Positions 1 to 9,411 of a DNA stretch of 64,000 bases are shown in pieces. The notes under the pieces were generated by a model. That model was not told where the DNA came from and searched no databases. It saw only the letters and a program-made list of their open reading frames with translations. This DNA is from Weizmannia acidilactici (GTDB lineage: Bacteria; Bacillota; Bacilli; Bacillales; Bacillaceae_C), in the NCBI RefSeq assembly GCF_008974185.1, contig NZ_BKZP01000014.1, positions 1 through 64,000 on the forward strand, read 5' to 3'. Position numbers and translations under genes: made by a program. Position 1 is the stretch's first letter. Each line of letters starts with the position of its first letter.

Positions 1-344
1 TCAAATATCGAAGGTTGAGAGGGACCTCCCGCAAAAACTTGACTCACTCCACGTGCCATTAACACTTGCGGCTGGTAACTCAGCGCAATATCTACTTGAT
101 TGGCGGCGACAAGTTTTAATGGGTCGTTTGTATCAGACGGCATTTTAATGCTGACATCCAAGCCCTGTTCTTTAAAATACCCCTTTTCCTGCGCAACATA
201 AAGAAAAGAATGGACAGCATTTGGATACCAGTCGAGCATAATGGTTATTTTTTGCAAATGATGTTTTGATGTGTGGTCTGCCCGGCTGCTGCAGGCACCC
301 AATATCAATGCAAGCGCAGCCGTTAAAATCCATAGTTTTTTCAT
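1..344 (-). CDS. thiY: Thiamine-precursor ABC transporter substrate-binding lipoprotein, partial (ThiY-like)
   Basis: The first 114 codons of a secreted binding protein run off the left edge. The start at 344 opens a short lysine-led signal peptide with a lipobox (LILGAC), so the mature protein would be a membrane-anchored lipoprotein that captures a thiamine pyrimidine precursor outside the cell. The NMT1/THI5-like motif follows (LDWYPNAVHSFLYVAQEKGY, then DIALSYQPQVLMARG). It lies 12 bp downstream of thiX under the same TPP riboswitch. After MARG (about position 48) the residues (VSQVFAGGPSQ...) no longer look like ThiY, so the gene may be interrupted or frameshifted at the window edge. The family is clear; the identity of the ligand is inferred. 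Confidence 0.8.
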   Translation of the reverse strand, partial: MKKLWILTAALALILGACSSRADHTSKHHLQKITIMLDWYPNAVHSFLYVAQEKGYFKEQGLDVSIKMPSDTNDPLKLVAANQVDIALSYQPQVLMARGVSQVFAGGPSQPSIF

Positions 345-356
345 TGGAAAGCCCCC

Positions 357-1121
357 TTAAGCCTTTGTTCTGTATTTCAAAATGCTTTTTTCGATCGCGT
401 AAACGAGCAAAAATAATATCATGCCGAGCGCGGACAGCAGAAAAACAGCAGAAAAGACAGCTCCTGCCTGCAAATATCCGGACATCCGCCTGCTGAAATA
501 GCCGAGCCCTGCGTTTGCCCCGAGCCATTCCCCGATCGTAGCCCCGGTAACGCAATAAACAATGGATAATTTCAGCCCGGACAAAAATGAGGGAAGCGCC
601 ATCGGAATATGGAGCTTTCGAAAAATCACCCACGGCCCGGCGCCCATTGTCCGGAACAGGTTTTGATAGGCGGAATCAACAGCTTTTAGTCCGTCAAAGG
701 TACTGATCACAACCGGAAAGATGGCCGTTAAAATAATAATGGCGACTTTGCTCCAAATCGTGTAACCGAACCACATCATAAATATGGGCGAAATCGCAAC
801 GAGCGGTACAGTTTGCGAGATCACAAGAAATGGATAAAAGATTTTTTCCGCTGTTTTGGAAACATACATGATGACGCCAAGCGCGACCCCGCCCGCAACG
901 GATAAAATAAACCCGATGCAAACTTCCTCCAATGTTACAGGCAAATGCACGGCGACTAATTGCCTGCGGTTTGCCATAAAAGATTCATAGATTTGGGAAG
1001 GGGAGGGCAGGATAAAAGACGGGACAAACCCTTTCTGTACGATCCACTGCCATCCGCTGATTATCACGATCGTAACAATACAAAACAGCCCGTAATCTTG
1101 CGCCCATTTTTGCCACTTCAT
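357..1121 (-). CDS. thiX: ABC transporter permease, thiamine-precursor uptake (ThiX)
   Basis: 254 residues with about six hydrophobic membrane segments and the BPD_transp_1 cytoplasmic loop (the stretch around FRTMGAGPWVIFRKLHIPMA fits the EAA loop that docks the ATPase). It would form the membrane channel of a SsuC/ThiX-type importer. The gene sits directly behind a TPP riboswitch and 12 bp before the ThiY-like binding protein, which points to pyrimidine (HMP/aminopyrimidine) uptake rather than sulfonate uptake. The ATPase partner is not visible, so it must lie further left or elsewhere. Repression by thiamine pyrophosphate is expected from the leader. Family certain; substrate inferred from context. 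Confidence 0.88.
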   Translation of the reverse strand: MKWQKWAQDYGLFCIVTIVIISGWQWIVQKGFVPSFILPSPSQIYESFMANRRQLVAVHLPVTLEEVCIGFILSVAGGVALGVIMYVSKTAEKIFYPFLVISQTVPLVAISPIFMMWFGYTIWSKVAIIILTAIFPVVISTFDGLKAVDSAYQNLFRTMGAGPWVIFRKLHIPMALPSFLSGLKLSIVYCVTGATIGEWLGANAGLGYFSRRMSGYLQAGAVFSAVFLLSALGMILFLLVYAIEKSILKYRTKA

Positions 1122-1178
1122 TTACTCGACCCCCTTTGTTGTGCATGATTCACCGTTTGGGCCATACTCCTTCCGCAA

Positions 1179-1213
1179 ATAAAAAACCGCCCAATTCCGG
1201 AGAAATGAGCGGC
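1179..1213 (-). terminator. Intrinsic terminator of the TPP riboswitch
   Basis: Read on the minus strand, CCGCTC and GGGCGG form a hairpin followed by a T-rich tract (TTTTTTATTT). It sits between the TPP aptamer and thiX, as expected for a transcription-attenuating expression platform. Confidence 0.75.
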
Positions 1214-1230
1214 CGTAATGTCACATTATG

Positions 1231-1320
1231 TACTCACTTCCCTCCGCTGGTATGATCCAGATCAGGTTCAAAGGGTCCGAAGCATGGTGCCCCGTCTCAG
1301 CCAGTGGCTCCCCTAGTGAA
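1231..1320 (-). ncRNA. TPP riboswitch (THI element)
   Basis: On the minus strand the conserved TPP aptamer blocks appear in order: CTAGGGGAGCC, GGCTGAGA, GGGCACC, GAACCTGATCTGGATCATAC and CAGCGGAGGGAAGT. The element precedes thiX-thiY and is followed by a terminator hairpin at 1179-1213, so thiamine pyrophosphate should switch the transporter off. Confidence 0.96.
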
Positions 1321-1401
1321 ATCATGCATATTTTATTCGTTTGGAATATAAGCAATTATAGCATAATCAATTGAAAATCGGAATGGTCAGCTGGAATAAA
1401 T

Positions 1402-1424
1402 GGCCGGCAGTAAATTTTCCGGCC
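1402..1424 (-). terminator. Hairpin after xylT, possible terminator
   Basis: GGCCGG and CCGGCC arms flank an 11-base loop, with a weak ATTTATT run following on the minus strand. It lies 14 bp beyond the xylT stop and could end the xyl operon transcript. The T tract is poor, so this is tentative. Confidence 0.4.
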
Positions 1425-1437
1425 GTATGCGTAATTG

Positions 1438-2817
1438 TTACTTTTGCATTGAATGTGTGAGATTAAGGCCTTTGTCAGATGATTTATTCCTAAGTTCAAT
1501 CTCAATTTGTTCAAGGCTTTTCCCTTTAGTTTCCGATACTTTTCTTATTACAAAGATAAATGCTAAAACACCCATAATGCCATAAACGATGAACATCGTG
1601 CTAATGCCAAATTGTTCTATTAATTTAGGAAAAGTTAGTGAAACAATTAAGTTCGCAAGCCAGTTTGCTACACTGCCGATCCCCATGCCGATTCCACGGA
1701 TTTTAAGCGGGAATATTTCCGACAACATGACTCAAACAACCGGCCCCCAAGTTAATGAGAAAAAAGCAATATAGACAGCCAGGCATACGACTGTAGTCCA
1801 ACTGGCGGCAGGGGACGAGCCAAGCAAAGCGCTTACAATACCAAGTATAAATAAAGCGATCGACATCCCGGCATTTCCAATGAGTAAAAGCGGTTTTCGA
1901 CCAACTTTGTCAATAATGAGAACAGCAACGGCTGTTATGATGACATTGACGATCCCGATTCCAACGGTTCCTAAAATTGCAGCAGAATCACCGAGACCGA
2001 CTTTCGTAAATGTTGTCGGGGCGTAATAAAGGACAGTATTGCATCCGATAATTTGCTGGAAGACAGCCAGTCCGATGCCGGCGATTAGAGACGGGCGTAC
2101 CCATGCTTGTTTTACTTCTTTGAAACCGCCTTGATTTTTTTCCAGTTCATTTGCAAGTTTGATTTCTTTGATTTCTTCTTCAACGCCTTGGTTTTTCCTC
2201 ATAAAGTTTAAAATAGACCTGGCTTCCTTTTCCATTCCTTGTTTAAGCAGCCATCGGGGACTTTCTGGCAGAAAAAACATTCCAATCAGTAGCAATAGAC
2301 CGGGTATGAATGCAAATCCCAGCATCCAGCGCCACCCTCTAGAAGCAGCAAAGGCGTAGTTGATAATATAAGCCAGTAAAATTCCGACCATAATCATCAG
2401 CTGGTTTAGGCTTGACAATGCTCCGCGGATAGCAGTCGGTGCCATTTCCGATAAATACATTGGCACAAGCGCAGATGCACTTCCAACTGCCAATCCAAGT
2501 ATGATTCTAAAAAGGATTAAGATCCCTGTATTTGGGGCCAGTGCCGAACCTAATGCACCGATACAAAATATTGTTGCAGCAAGCAGGACAACCTTTTTCC
2601 TTCCCCATCTGTCTGATAATGCCCCGCTAATCGCTGCACCAATCATACAGCCGAATAAAATGGAACTAACGACAACCCCTTCTGTCCATGATGTTAAGTG
2701 TAAATCTCTTTTTATGAAAAGAAGGGCGCCGGAAATTACCCCTGTATCATAGCCAAACAACAAACCGCCTAATGCTCCGAAAAAATAAATCAGGCCATTA
2801 TTTATTTTAAACTTCAT
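1438..2817 (-). pseudogene. xylT: MFS pentose/D-xylose:H+ symporter with an in-frame TGA (xylT/csbC-like)
   Basis: A 12-helix sugar-porter (family MFS_1/Sugar_tr) of about 459 codons with the family signatures GRRILxL-like DRWGRKK after helix 2, PESPRWLL after helix 6, QQIIGCNTVLYYAP in helix 7 and DKVGRKPLL. It follows xylB by 27 bp in the xylose operon, so xylose import is the obvious role. At 1732-1734 the reading frame has TGA where the family has tryptophan (GPVV-W-VMLSEIFP in helix 10). The frame continues intact for 98 more codons, so a single base change (TGG to TGA) splits the gene into 361- and 96-residue pieces. The protein lacking helices 11-12 is unlikely to transport unless the stop is read through. 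Confidence 0.85.
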
Positions 2818-2844
2818 TTATTTTCCCTCCCAAGTTTTGAAAGA

Positions 2845-4347
2845 TCAATTGGTTTTCCTTAAATCAAACAACTGGTGATTGATCGCAACGGTATGCGGAT
2901 ATACATCTTTATATACTTGGTAAAATGCCTGATAGCGGCTGACATTCTCAGGTATCGGTTCGAATGTTTGGCCTGGTTGGATAAAAGCTTCTGTGCAATC
3001 TTTTAAAGACGGGTACCAGCCTAATCCGCTTGCGGCGATCATGGCGGCTCCCATACCCGGGCCTTGTTCGTTCTGCAGTTTGATGACTGTCGCATTAAAA
3101 ACATCGGCCTGGATTTGCAGCCATAAGTCGCTTTTGGCGCCACCGCCGATCGAAATGACCGTGTCTATTTTCTTTCCGTAGTTGCGGAAAATTTCAACAC
3201 TTTCATGAATCGAGAACACAATGCCTTCAATCACTGCGCGGGCAAAATCTCGTTTCGTATGGGAACTGTCTATTCCCGTAAATGTGCCACGGATTTTTGC
3301 ATCTGCATAAGGTGTCCGTTCCCCGACAAGAAAAGGGGTAAAAATCAGCCCGTTGGCGCCGATTGGGGAGAGCGCGGCTTCCTCTAATAAATCCGTAAAC
3401 GGCTGGCAATTTGCGAATGTATCTTTAAACCAGGACAAACTATATCCGGCAGCCAAAGTGACGCCCATTGTGTAATAGGAATCTTTTTGCCCGTGGTTAA
3501 AGAGATGTACTTTACCGCCGAAGTTTTTGTTTTTATCTTTTTCATAAGAAAGGAAAACACCTGATGTGCCGATACTGCAGAGTGCTTTACCTTCTTCTAA
3601 AATCCCCGCACCGATTGCGCCGCAGGCATTATCCGCCCCGCCGGCAAATACTTTCACGTCCGGGGACAAACCGCATTTTTCTGCGATTTCAGGTATTAAT
3701 CTCCCAACTTCGTCTTCTGTTTCCACTAACGGCGGGCAGATTCCAGACGGGATATCAAAAGCGCGCAGGATATCCGTGCTCCACGATTTGTTTACAATAT
3801 CTAAAAGCAGCGTGCCGGCTGCATCGGAATAATCCATGCCAATTGTTCCGGTTAACCGGAAACGGAGATAATCTTTCGGCAATAAAAAGACCCGTGCTTT
3901 TTTTAAATTTTCCGGTTCGTATTTCTTCACCCAAAGGATTTTTGGAAGCGTAAATCCTTCCAAAGCGGGGTTTTTCGTAATTTCAAGCAGTTTGCCGCCC
4001 AGCTCCCGTTCGATTTGTTTGCATTGTTCTGTCGTTCTTGTATCATTCCATAGAATGGCATTGCGGATGACCCGGTAGTTTTCATCGAGCAACACGAGGC
4101 CGTGCATCTGGCCGGAAAAGCTGAGCCCTTCAATATCATCCCGGGGAACTTTAGATTCTTCCACCAGTTCTTTTAAAGCCTGGACTGTTTTTTCCACCCA
4201 TTCTTCCGGATCCTGTTCACTGTAGCCTGGCCGCGGTTGGATTAATGGATAGGGTTTTGATACGGATGAAACCACCCGGCCGTTCTGATCGACAAGCAGC
4301 ACTTTCACTGAACTTGTCCCTAAATCCACACCGATAGCATATTTCAT
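2845..4347 (-). CDS. xylB: Xylulokinase
   Basis: 500-residue FGGY-family kinase that phosphorylates D-xylulose to xylulose 5-phosphate for the pentose phosphate pathway. The N-terminal phosphate-binding motif (AIGVDLGTSSVKVLLVD), the substrate-site segment SFSGQMHGLVLLD, the NDTR motif and the C-terminal ATP-site segment ISIGGGAKSDLWLQI are all present. I chose the ATG at 4347 because it is preceded by AGGAGA at good spacing and opens directly into the kinase motif; an in-frame ATG 18 codons upstream adds unrelated residues. It lies 58 bp after xylA and before xylT, in the classic xylAB order, under XylR and cre control from the xylA promoter. Confidence 0.96.
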   Translation of the reverse strand: MKYAIGVDLGTSSVKVLLVDQNGRVVSSVSKPYPLIQPRPGYSEQDPEEWVEKTVQALKELVEESKVPRDDIEGLSFSGQMHGLVLLDENYRVIRNAILWNDTRTTEQCKQIERELGGKLLEITKNPALEGFTLPKILWVKKYEPENLKKARVFLLPKDYLRFRLTGTIGMDYSDAAGTLLLDIVNKSWSTDILRAFDIPSGICPPLVETEDEVGRLIPEIAEKCGLSPDVKVFAGGADNACGAIGAGILEEGKALCSIGTSGVFLSYEKDKNKNFGGKVHLFNHGQKDSYYTMGVTLAAGYSLSWFKDTFANCQPFTDLLEEAALSPIGANGLIFTPFLVGERTPYADAKIRGTFTGIDSSHTKRDFARAVIEGIVFSIHESVEIFRNYGKKIDTVISIGGGAKSDLWLQIQADVFNATVIKLQNEQGPGMGAAMIAASGLGWYPSLKDCTEAFIQPGQTFEPIPENVSRYQAFYQVYKDVYPHTVAINHQLFDLRKTN

Positions 4348-4405
4348 GGTAATCTCCTCGCTAAAATAGACCCGGTCGCCCTTTAGGCAGGCCGGATCCA
4401 TATTT

Positions 4406-5740
4406 TTAAGCTAAAGCGCCTTGATACGCTTCTTGGACAATATAGTGGTTCAGTGTATTTTTCAGTTGTTCCAGCCTTCCCGACTGGTTAGTGATTTCTT
4501 TTTTGTCCAGAATATAGTTTTCCAGAGATTTGAAGTCGGCTCTGCCGGAAACGATATCGGCCCCAATGCCTTCTTTGTAGCTGCTATAGCGTTCTTCGAT
4601 AAAGTCATCGAATACTCTGTCTTCAATCAGGCGGTTGGCAACCTTTAAGCCGAGGGCGAAGCTGTCCATGCCGGCGATATGCGCATAGAACAGATCTTCC
4701 GGTGTAAATGATGTCCGGCGCGTTTTTGCATCAAAGTTCAATCCGCCCCTGCCAAGGCCGTCGTTTTTCAATACTTCGTACATGGCAAGTGTTGTGGAAT
4801 AAAGGTCTGTCGGGAATTCATCCGTATCCCACCCAAGCAGCGGATCACCTTGGTTAGCATCTAAAGATCCCAGCATGCCGTGCGTCCTTGCGACACGGAT
4901 TTCATGTTCAAAAGTATGTCCGGCGAGTGTCGCATGGTTGGCTTCCAAATTCAATTTAAAATCTTTATCCAAATCATAGGTTTTCAAGAATGCAATGGCG
5001 GTAGCGGCGTCAAAATCGTATTGGTGTTTCGTCGGTTCTTTCGGTTTCGGTTCAATTAAGAATTGGGCATCGAATCCGATTTCTTTTGCATAGTCGACAG
5101 CCATATGGAAGAATCTGGACATATTTTCTTGTTCCAGTTTCATATCGGTATTTAATAAAGTTTCATAGCCTTCACGCCCTCCCCAGAATACATAGTTTTC
5201 AGCACCTAATTCTTTCCCGATTTCCAGTGCCTTTTTCACCTGGGCGGCAGCATAAGCGAATACATCTGCATTGCATGAACTTGCCGCGCCGTGCATGAAC
5301 CTTGGATTGGTGAACATGTTTGCTGTATTCCAAAGCAGTTTTACCTTACTTGTTTTCATATAATCTTTAATCATTGCAACGATAACGTCTAAATTTTTGT
5401 TTGTTTCTCTTAATGTATCGCCTTCAGGGGCAATGTCGCGGTCATGGAAGCAGAAGTAAGGGTTTCCAAGTTTTTCAAAAAACTCAAACGCCGCTTCTAC
5501 TCTTGCTTTCGCAAGATCCATGCCTGAGAAACGATCCCACGGGCGGACTTTTGATCCTGCGCCGAACGGGTCAGTCCCTGCCTCAGTAAAGGTGTGCCAG
5601 TATGCAACCGAGAAGCGCAGATGTTCCTCCATCGTTTTGCCGGCGACGACTTCTTTCGGATTGTAATGGTTAAACGAAAGATCGCTTTTTAATTGTTTAC
5701 CAGAATAAGTGATTTTGCTGACGTTTGGAAAATATGCCAT
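4406..5740 (-). CDS. xylA: Xylose isomerase
   Basis: 444-residue class II xylose isomerase (normal length about 440), a cytoplasmic TIM-barrel tetramer that interconverts D-xylose and D-xylulose using two divalent metals. Visible signatures are [16 protein letters not shown] (catalytic His), [32 protein letters not shown] (metal ligand Glu and Lys) and [16 protein letters not shown]. It is the first gene of the xyl operon; upstream are a cre site (5764-5777), an inverted-repeat operator (5806-5828) and a good sigma-A promoter. Expression should require xylose to release XylR and absence of glucose. Identity is not in doubt. Confidence 0.98.
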   Translation of the reverse strand: MAYFPNVSKITYSGKQLKSDLSFNHYNPKEVVAGKTMEEHLRFSVAYWHTFTEAGTDPFGAGSKVRPWDRFSGMDLAKARVEAAFEFFEKLGNPYFCFHDRDIAPEGDTLRETNKNLDVIVAMIKDYMKTSKVKLLWNTANMFTNPRFMHGAASSCNADVFAYAAAQVKKALEIGKELGAENYVFWGGREGYETLLNTDMKLEQENMSRFFHMAVDYAKEIGFDAQFLIEPKPKEPTKHQYDFDAATAIAFLKTYDLDKDFKLNLEANHATLAGHTFEHEIRVARTHGMLGSLDANQGDPLLGWDTDEFPTDLYSTTLAMYEVLKNDGLGRGGLNFDAKTRRTSFTPEDLFYAHIAGMDSFALGLKVANRLIEDRVFDDFIEERYSSYKEGIGADIVSGRADFKSLENYILDKKEITNQSGRLEQLKNTLNHYIVQEAYQGALA

Positions 5741-5763
5741 TGCTGCTTCCTCCTATAAAATTT

Positions 5764-5777
5764 TGTAAACGCATACA
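5764..5777 (-). promoter_or_regulatory. cre site (CcpA catabolite repression) of xylA
   Basis: TGTAAACGCATACA fits the cre consensus TGNNARCGNNNNCA. It lies between the xylA promoter and its start codon, where CcpA would block elongation or initiation, as known for xyl operons of Bacillus. Confidence 0.8.
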
Positions 5778-5805
5778 TAGGGCCCTAAAAAATATTGGGT
5801 GATTA

Positions 5806-5828
5806 CTTTGTTTAACAGTTAAACTAAG
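5806..5828. promoter_or_regulatory. XylR operator (inverted repeat)
   Basis: Two 11-bp arms (CTTTGTTTAAC and GTTAAACTAAG) with one mismatch face each other around a central A. The site lies just downstream of the xylA -10 box (10 bp), the position expected for the ROK repressor XylR, which is encoded divergently. Confidence 0.8.
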
Positions 5829-5837
5829 TATGTGTTT

Positions 5838-5866
5838 ATATTAGCACGATCGTTTGAAAAAAACAA
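5838..5866 (-). promoter_or_regulatory. xylA promoter
   Basis: On the minus strand a -35 box TTGTTT (5861-5866) and a -10 box TAATAT (5838-5843) are 17 bp apart. The start of transcription would fall at the edge of the XylR operator. Confidence 0.7.
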
Positions 5867-5883
5867 CCGAATTTCGATATAAT
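5854..5883 (+). promoter_or_regulatory. xylR promoter, overlapping the xylA promoter
   Basis: A -35 box TTGAAA (5854-5859) and a perfect -10 TATAAT (5878-5883) are 18 bp apart on the plus strand. The -35 elements of xylR and xylA lie almost on top of one another, so the two promoters probably compete for polymerase. Confidence 0.6.
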
Positions 5884-5951
5884 TTTGATATAATAAATAA
5901 AAAAGCGGCGAATTCGTTTATTGGACATACGAAATGGAGAGATGCATTCTA

Positions 5952-7124
5952 ATGAATACAGCTGATCAAACTTTTATCAAAAACCAGAACCAGCGGGTGA
6001 TTTTAAATGAAATCGTAAGACATGATCAAATTTCCCGTGCTAAACTGGCGAAAATCACAAGATTAAATAAAGCAACGATTTCCTCACAGATTTCGTCGCT
6101 GATTGAAAAAAACTTAGTGAAAGAAATCGGAACGGGATTATCCAGTGGGGGAAGAAAGCCGGTCATGCTGGTGTTTAATAAAAATGCCGGTTATGCCATT
6201 GGTGTGGATATAGGGGTAAACTATATTTTAACGGTTTTAACGGATCTGGAAGGTGGCATGATATACAGCGATTATTGTGAAATTGAGGATCCTTCATTTG
6301 ATATGGTGAAATCGGTTATCATCGAAAGGATACGGCTTGTTGCAAGCAAAGCGCCTTCATCACCGTATGGGATTATTGGGATAGGCGCCGGTGTCCACGG
6401 GTTCGTAAACCTCCAGCAAAAGGTGCTCTTTACGCCAAATTCCAGATGGCGGAATGTGGATTTGAAGCAACTTTTGGAAGAGCATTTTGACTGCCCTGTA
6501 TGGGTGGATAACGAAGCAAATGCCGGGGCTTACGGCGAAAAATTGTTTGGTGCCTTAAAGCATTGCAGCAACGGCATTTATGTCAGCATCGGAATCGGTA
6601 TCGGTATCGGCATCATTGTAAATGATCAATTATACCGCGGTACGGAAGGTTTCTCGGGGGAAATGGGCCATATGTCCATTGATTTTAACGGCAGGCAGTG
6701 CGGCTGTGGCAATAAAGGCTGTTGGGAACTTTACGCGTCGGAAAAAGCATTTTATGATCAATTATGTAAAGTGAAGAACAAGCAGCGGATCACCTTGGAA
6801 GAAGCAACCAAGTGTATTCGCGAAAATGACAGTGAAACTATCCGGGAGCTCGAAAAGTTAGGGTGCTATTTGGGAATCGGGCTTACCAATATTATTAATG
6901 CATTTAACCCCGAAGCGATTGTACTTCGCAGTAATCTGATCCAGGCTAACCCGATTGTATTAAATGCTATACAAAGCACGATTACATCCAGAGTATCGAA
7001 ATATGTCCGCCAAAATCATCAAATCTACTTGTCCCAATTAAATCGGAACGCGACAGCCATGGGGGCAGCGGCTTTTATTGTGCATGACTTTCTGATGGAA
7101 TCCGAACAATTGTATGGGAATTAA
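5952..7124 (+). CDS. xylR: Xylose operon repressor, ROK family
   Basis: 390 residues: an N-terminal winged helix-turn-helix (about 15-65, ISRAKLAKITRLNKATISSQI) followed by an actin-like ROK domain with sugar-binding and zinc-finger features (CGCGNKGCWELYAS). By family it represses xylA by binding the inverted repeat at 5806-5828 and releases it with xylose. The start at 5952 (MNTADQTFIK) matches the usual XylR N-terminus and has GGAGAG about 10 bp upstream; an earlier in-frame ATG at 5934 adds only six residues. Divergent arrangement from xylAB is standard. Likely autoregulated because the promoters overlap. Confidence 0.95.
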   Translation: MNTADQTFIKNQNQRVILNEIVRHDQISRAKLAKITRLNKATISSQISSLIEKNLVKEIGTGLSSGGRKPVMLVFNKNAGYAIGVDIGVNYILTVLTDLEGGMIYSDYCEIEDPSFDMVKSVIIERIRLVASKAPSSPYGIIGIGAGVHGFVNLQQKVLFTPNSRWRNVDLKQLLEEHFDCPVWVDNEANAGAYGEKLFGALKHCSNGIYVSIGIGIGIGIIVNDQLYRGTEGFSGEMGHMSIDFNGRQCGCGNKGCWELYASEKAFYDQLCKVKNKQRITLEEATKCIRENDSETIRELEKLGCYLGIGLTNIINAFNPEAIVLRSNLIQANPIVLNAIQSTITSRVSKYVRQNHQIYLSQLNRNATAMGAAAFIVHDFLMESEQLYGN

Positions 7125-7126
7125 AG

Positions 7127-7155
7127 AAAAAAGGGCTGGCCCGAAGCTCCTTTTA
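7127..7155 (+). terminator. Terminator after xylR
   Basis: AAAAAGG and CCTTTT arms around a GGCTGGCCC-type loop directly after the xylR stop. The same head sequence (GGCTGNCCC...CTCCTTTTAA) opens the repeat-B elements at 23581 and 54190. Confidence 0.55.
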
Positions 7156-7260
7156 ACCGGGAAATTTTGCCTATAAGGCTTCTGTTTCAAGGGGAAAATT
7201 TTCCCTAAGTGTCTATCGAAGCTCTTAAAGGGGGATTGTTCCAAAAGCTAATTGACGGCT
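7156..7260. repeat. Diverged repeat-B element with palindromic cores
   Basis: This non-coding stretch contains CCGGGAAATTTT, a GGCTTCT box and a near-perfect palindrome at 7190-7206 (AGGGGAAAATTTTCCCT). These are the same boxes that build the 52-bp units at 54240-54360. Spacing here is shorter (33 and 44 bp), so the copy has suffered deletions. No ORF of note. Confidence 0.5.
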
Positions 7261-7294
7261 GGACATCCCTTTTTCCTAAAATTCATTTTAAAAA

Positions 7295-7430
7295 GACAAA
7301 GCAGTGACCAGCCTCCCCGAAGTGTCTAATTGGGGCTGCTAAATAGACAAATGTCGAGCCCGCATTAAACGGTTCAAAGATTGCTCAAAAAGACAAACGG
7401 TGCACAGCCGCGCCAAAATGTTTCAAAGGA
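7295..7430 (+). repeat. Repeat family A array (three GACAAA units)
   Basis: Units starting with GACAAA occur at 7295, 7346 and 7392 (periods 51 and 46 bp). The first carries the family core AGTGTCTAATT; later units are more degenerate. The array fills the gap between convergent xylR and nadA. Related arrays lie at 12271, 50854 and 59591. Confidence 0.65.
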
Positions 7431-7465
7431 AAATAAGCAAAGAGTTTTCTAATAACCTCATGCGT

Positions 7466-8563
7466 TTAACGCTGAAGCATCCGCTCCAATGCCAAAACGG
7501 CATCACTGGCAGTCACTTCATCGACTTTAATGACATTTGTTTCTTTGCCTTCCATGATATTTTCCAGCGACCAGAGGAGATGCGGCAGGTCGATCCGGTT
7601 CATCGTCAGGCATGGGCACATCACCGGATTAAGTGAAATTATTTTTTTATCCGGATGGTTTTTGAACAGGCGCTGCACGAGGTTCATTTCAGTGCCGATT
7701 GCCCATTCGCTTCCGGCAGGCGCTTTTTCGATCGTTTCAATGATGTATTTCGTTGAGCCGTTCAAGTCCGAATGGGCAACGACTTCGCGCGAGCATTCCG
7801 GATGGACGATGATTTGCATGTCCGGAAATTTTTTGCGCACAAATTCAATATTTTTGACGGTAAAATGCTCATGGACGGAACAGTGCCCTTTCCATAAAAT
7901 GACTTTAATGTTTTCAAGCGCACACTCATAAATCAGTTCATTCCGGATCGGGTCCCAAACCGCCATATCCTTTAAATCGACTCCTAAATCATAGGCGGTG
8001 TTTCTGCCGAGATGCTGGTCCGGCAAAAAGAAAATCCGTTCCTTTTGGGTAAACGCCCATTCCACCATTTTTTTCGCGTTCGAAGAAGTCACGGTTGCGC
8101 CGCCGTTCCGCCCGACAAAGGCTTTAATGGCTGCAGTGGAGTTCACATAGGTGAGCGGCAGGATCGTGTCACCAAACAGCTGCTGCAACATGTCCCATGC
8201 CCGTTCGGTTTGGTGAATATCGGCCATGTCCGCCATTGAACAGCCCGCACGCATGTCGGGGAGGATGACGGTTTGTTCGTCTGATGTTAAAATATCCGCC
8301 GTTTCCGCCATAAAATGCACGCCGCAGAACACAATATACTTGGCATCGCGGTTTTTTGCCGAGATTTGTGCAAGCTGTAGCGAGTCGCCGGCTGCATCGG
8401 CAAACTGGTATACTTCTTCGCGCTGGTAATGGTGGCACGGAATAAAAAGTTTGGCGCCGAGTTCCTTTTTGATCTCCCAAATCCTTTTTTCCATTTCATC
8501 CTGTGTAAGAGATTTGTATTTTTCCGGCAATGTCTGCACCTGCAAGGTTTCCAGCAAGCTCAT
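7466..8563 (-). CDS. nadA: Quinolinate synthase NadA
   Basis: 365 residues, typical for the Bacillus-type enzyme. NadA condenses iminoaspartate with dihydroxyacetone phosphate to quinolinate, the second step of de novo NAD synthesis, using a [4Fe-4S] cluster. The three cluster cysteines are recognisable at about C108 (RAGCSM), C228 (KGHCSV) and C318 (MCPCL). Substrate-site motifs [24 protein letters not shown] and HPEC are present. It is the last gene of nadB-nadC-nadA, and its start overlaps the nadC stop by 4 bp (ATGA type), implying translational coupling. The divergent nifS gene presumably serves cluster assembly. Confidence 0.97.
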   Translation of the reverse strand: MSLLETLQVQTLPEKYKSLTQDEMEKRIWEIKKELGAKLFIPCHHYQREEVYQFADAAGDSLQLAQISAKNRDAKYIVFCGVHFMAETADILTSDEQTVILPDMRAGCSMADMADIHQTERAWDMLQQLFGDTILPLTYVNSTAAIKAFVGRNGGATVTSSNAKKMVEWAFTQKERIFFLPDQHLGRNTAYDLGVDLKDMAVWDPIRNELIYECALENIKVILWKGHCSVHEHFTVKNIEFVRKKFPDMQIIVHPECSREVVAHSDLNGSTKYIIETIEKAPAGSEWAIGTEMNLVQRLFKNHPDKKIISLNPVMCPCLTMNRIDLPHLLWSLENIMEGKETNVIKVDEVTASDAVLALERMLQR

Positions 8564-9411
8564 AAAAGAACCTCCTTTGCATTTTCAACGCTCGCGCTGA
8601 TATCGAGCGCCTGATAAGAATGGGTCAAAAATCCGAGCGAAATCCAATCGACCCCGGTTTCGGCATAACAGCGGATATTTTCCATCGTAATACCGCCTGA
8701 TGCTTCGGTTATGATGTGGCCTGGGACAAGGGAAATCCATAATTTGATTTCTTCCGGCGTGCGGTTGTCGAACATAATGATGTCGGCACCGGCTTCAATG
8801 GCTTCCAGCAGCTGTTCTTTCGTTTCAATTTCGACTTCAATTTTTACTGTATGCCCGATATTTGCTTTCACTTTTTGCACAGCTTTGGTAATGCTGCCGG
8901 CAAATGCGATATGGTTGTCTTTCAGCATGACGGCATCGTACAGGCCGCGCCGGTGGTTGAAACCGCCGCCTGCTTTGACGGCATATTTTTCAAGCATTCT
9001 GAGCCCCGGGGTCGTTTTCCTTGTATCGCAGATCCTCGCGCGGGTTCCTTCTGTTTCGCGGACGGCGGCATGTGTCGTTGTGGCAATTCCCGACATACGC
9101 TGGAGTAAATTCAGGATGACCCGCTCGCCGGCAAGGAGGCCCGCAATCCGCCCGTGGATTTCCGCAAGCACCTGGCCTTTTTCGATCGGGATTCCGTCTT
9201 CCGCATAAATGTGCGGTTCAATTGCGTTGTCAAGGAGCCGGAATCCTTCTTCGACAACGGCTTTCCCGCAAAAAATCCCGCTTTGTTTTGCGACAAAAGT
9301 CAATTTGCCTTTTTGCGAAGGCGGAAAAATATATTCCGTATTGATATCGCCGTCCCCGATATCTTCCATGAAAAAATATTTAAGCATGGATTGCAGTTTG
9401 AGCCTGTTCAT
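8560..9411 (-). CDS. nadC: Nicotinate-nucleotide pyrophosphorylase (quinolinate phosphoribosyltransferase)
   Basis: 283 residues. NadC converts quinolinate and PRPP to nicotinate mononucleotide with loss of CO2, the third step of de novo NAD synthesis. The family motifs include [14 protein letters not shown] near the N-terminus, [36 protein letters not shown] (substrate-binding arginines and lysine) and MLKDNHI. The start at 9411 overlaps the end of nadB by 32 bp, and its stop overlaps nadA by 4 bp, so the three genes form one tightly coupled transcript. Confidence 0.97.
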   Translation of the reverse strand: MNRLKLQSMLKYFFMEDIGDGDINTEYIFPPSQKGKLTFVAKQSGIFCGKAVVEEGFRLLDNAIEPHIYAEDGIPIEKGQVLAEIHGRIAGLLAGERVILNLLQRMSGIATTTHAAVRETEGTRARICDTRKTTPGLRMLEKYAVKAGGGFNHRRGLYDAVMLKDNHIAFAGSITKAVQKVKANIGHTVKIEVEIETKEQLLEAIEAGADIIMFDNRTPEEIKLWISLVPGHIITEASGGITMENIRCYAETGVDWISLGFLTHSYQALDISASVENAKEVLL

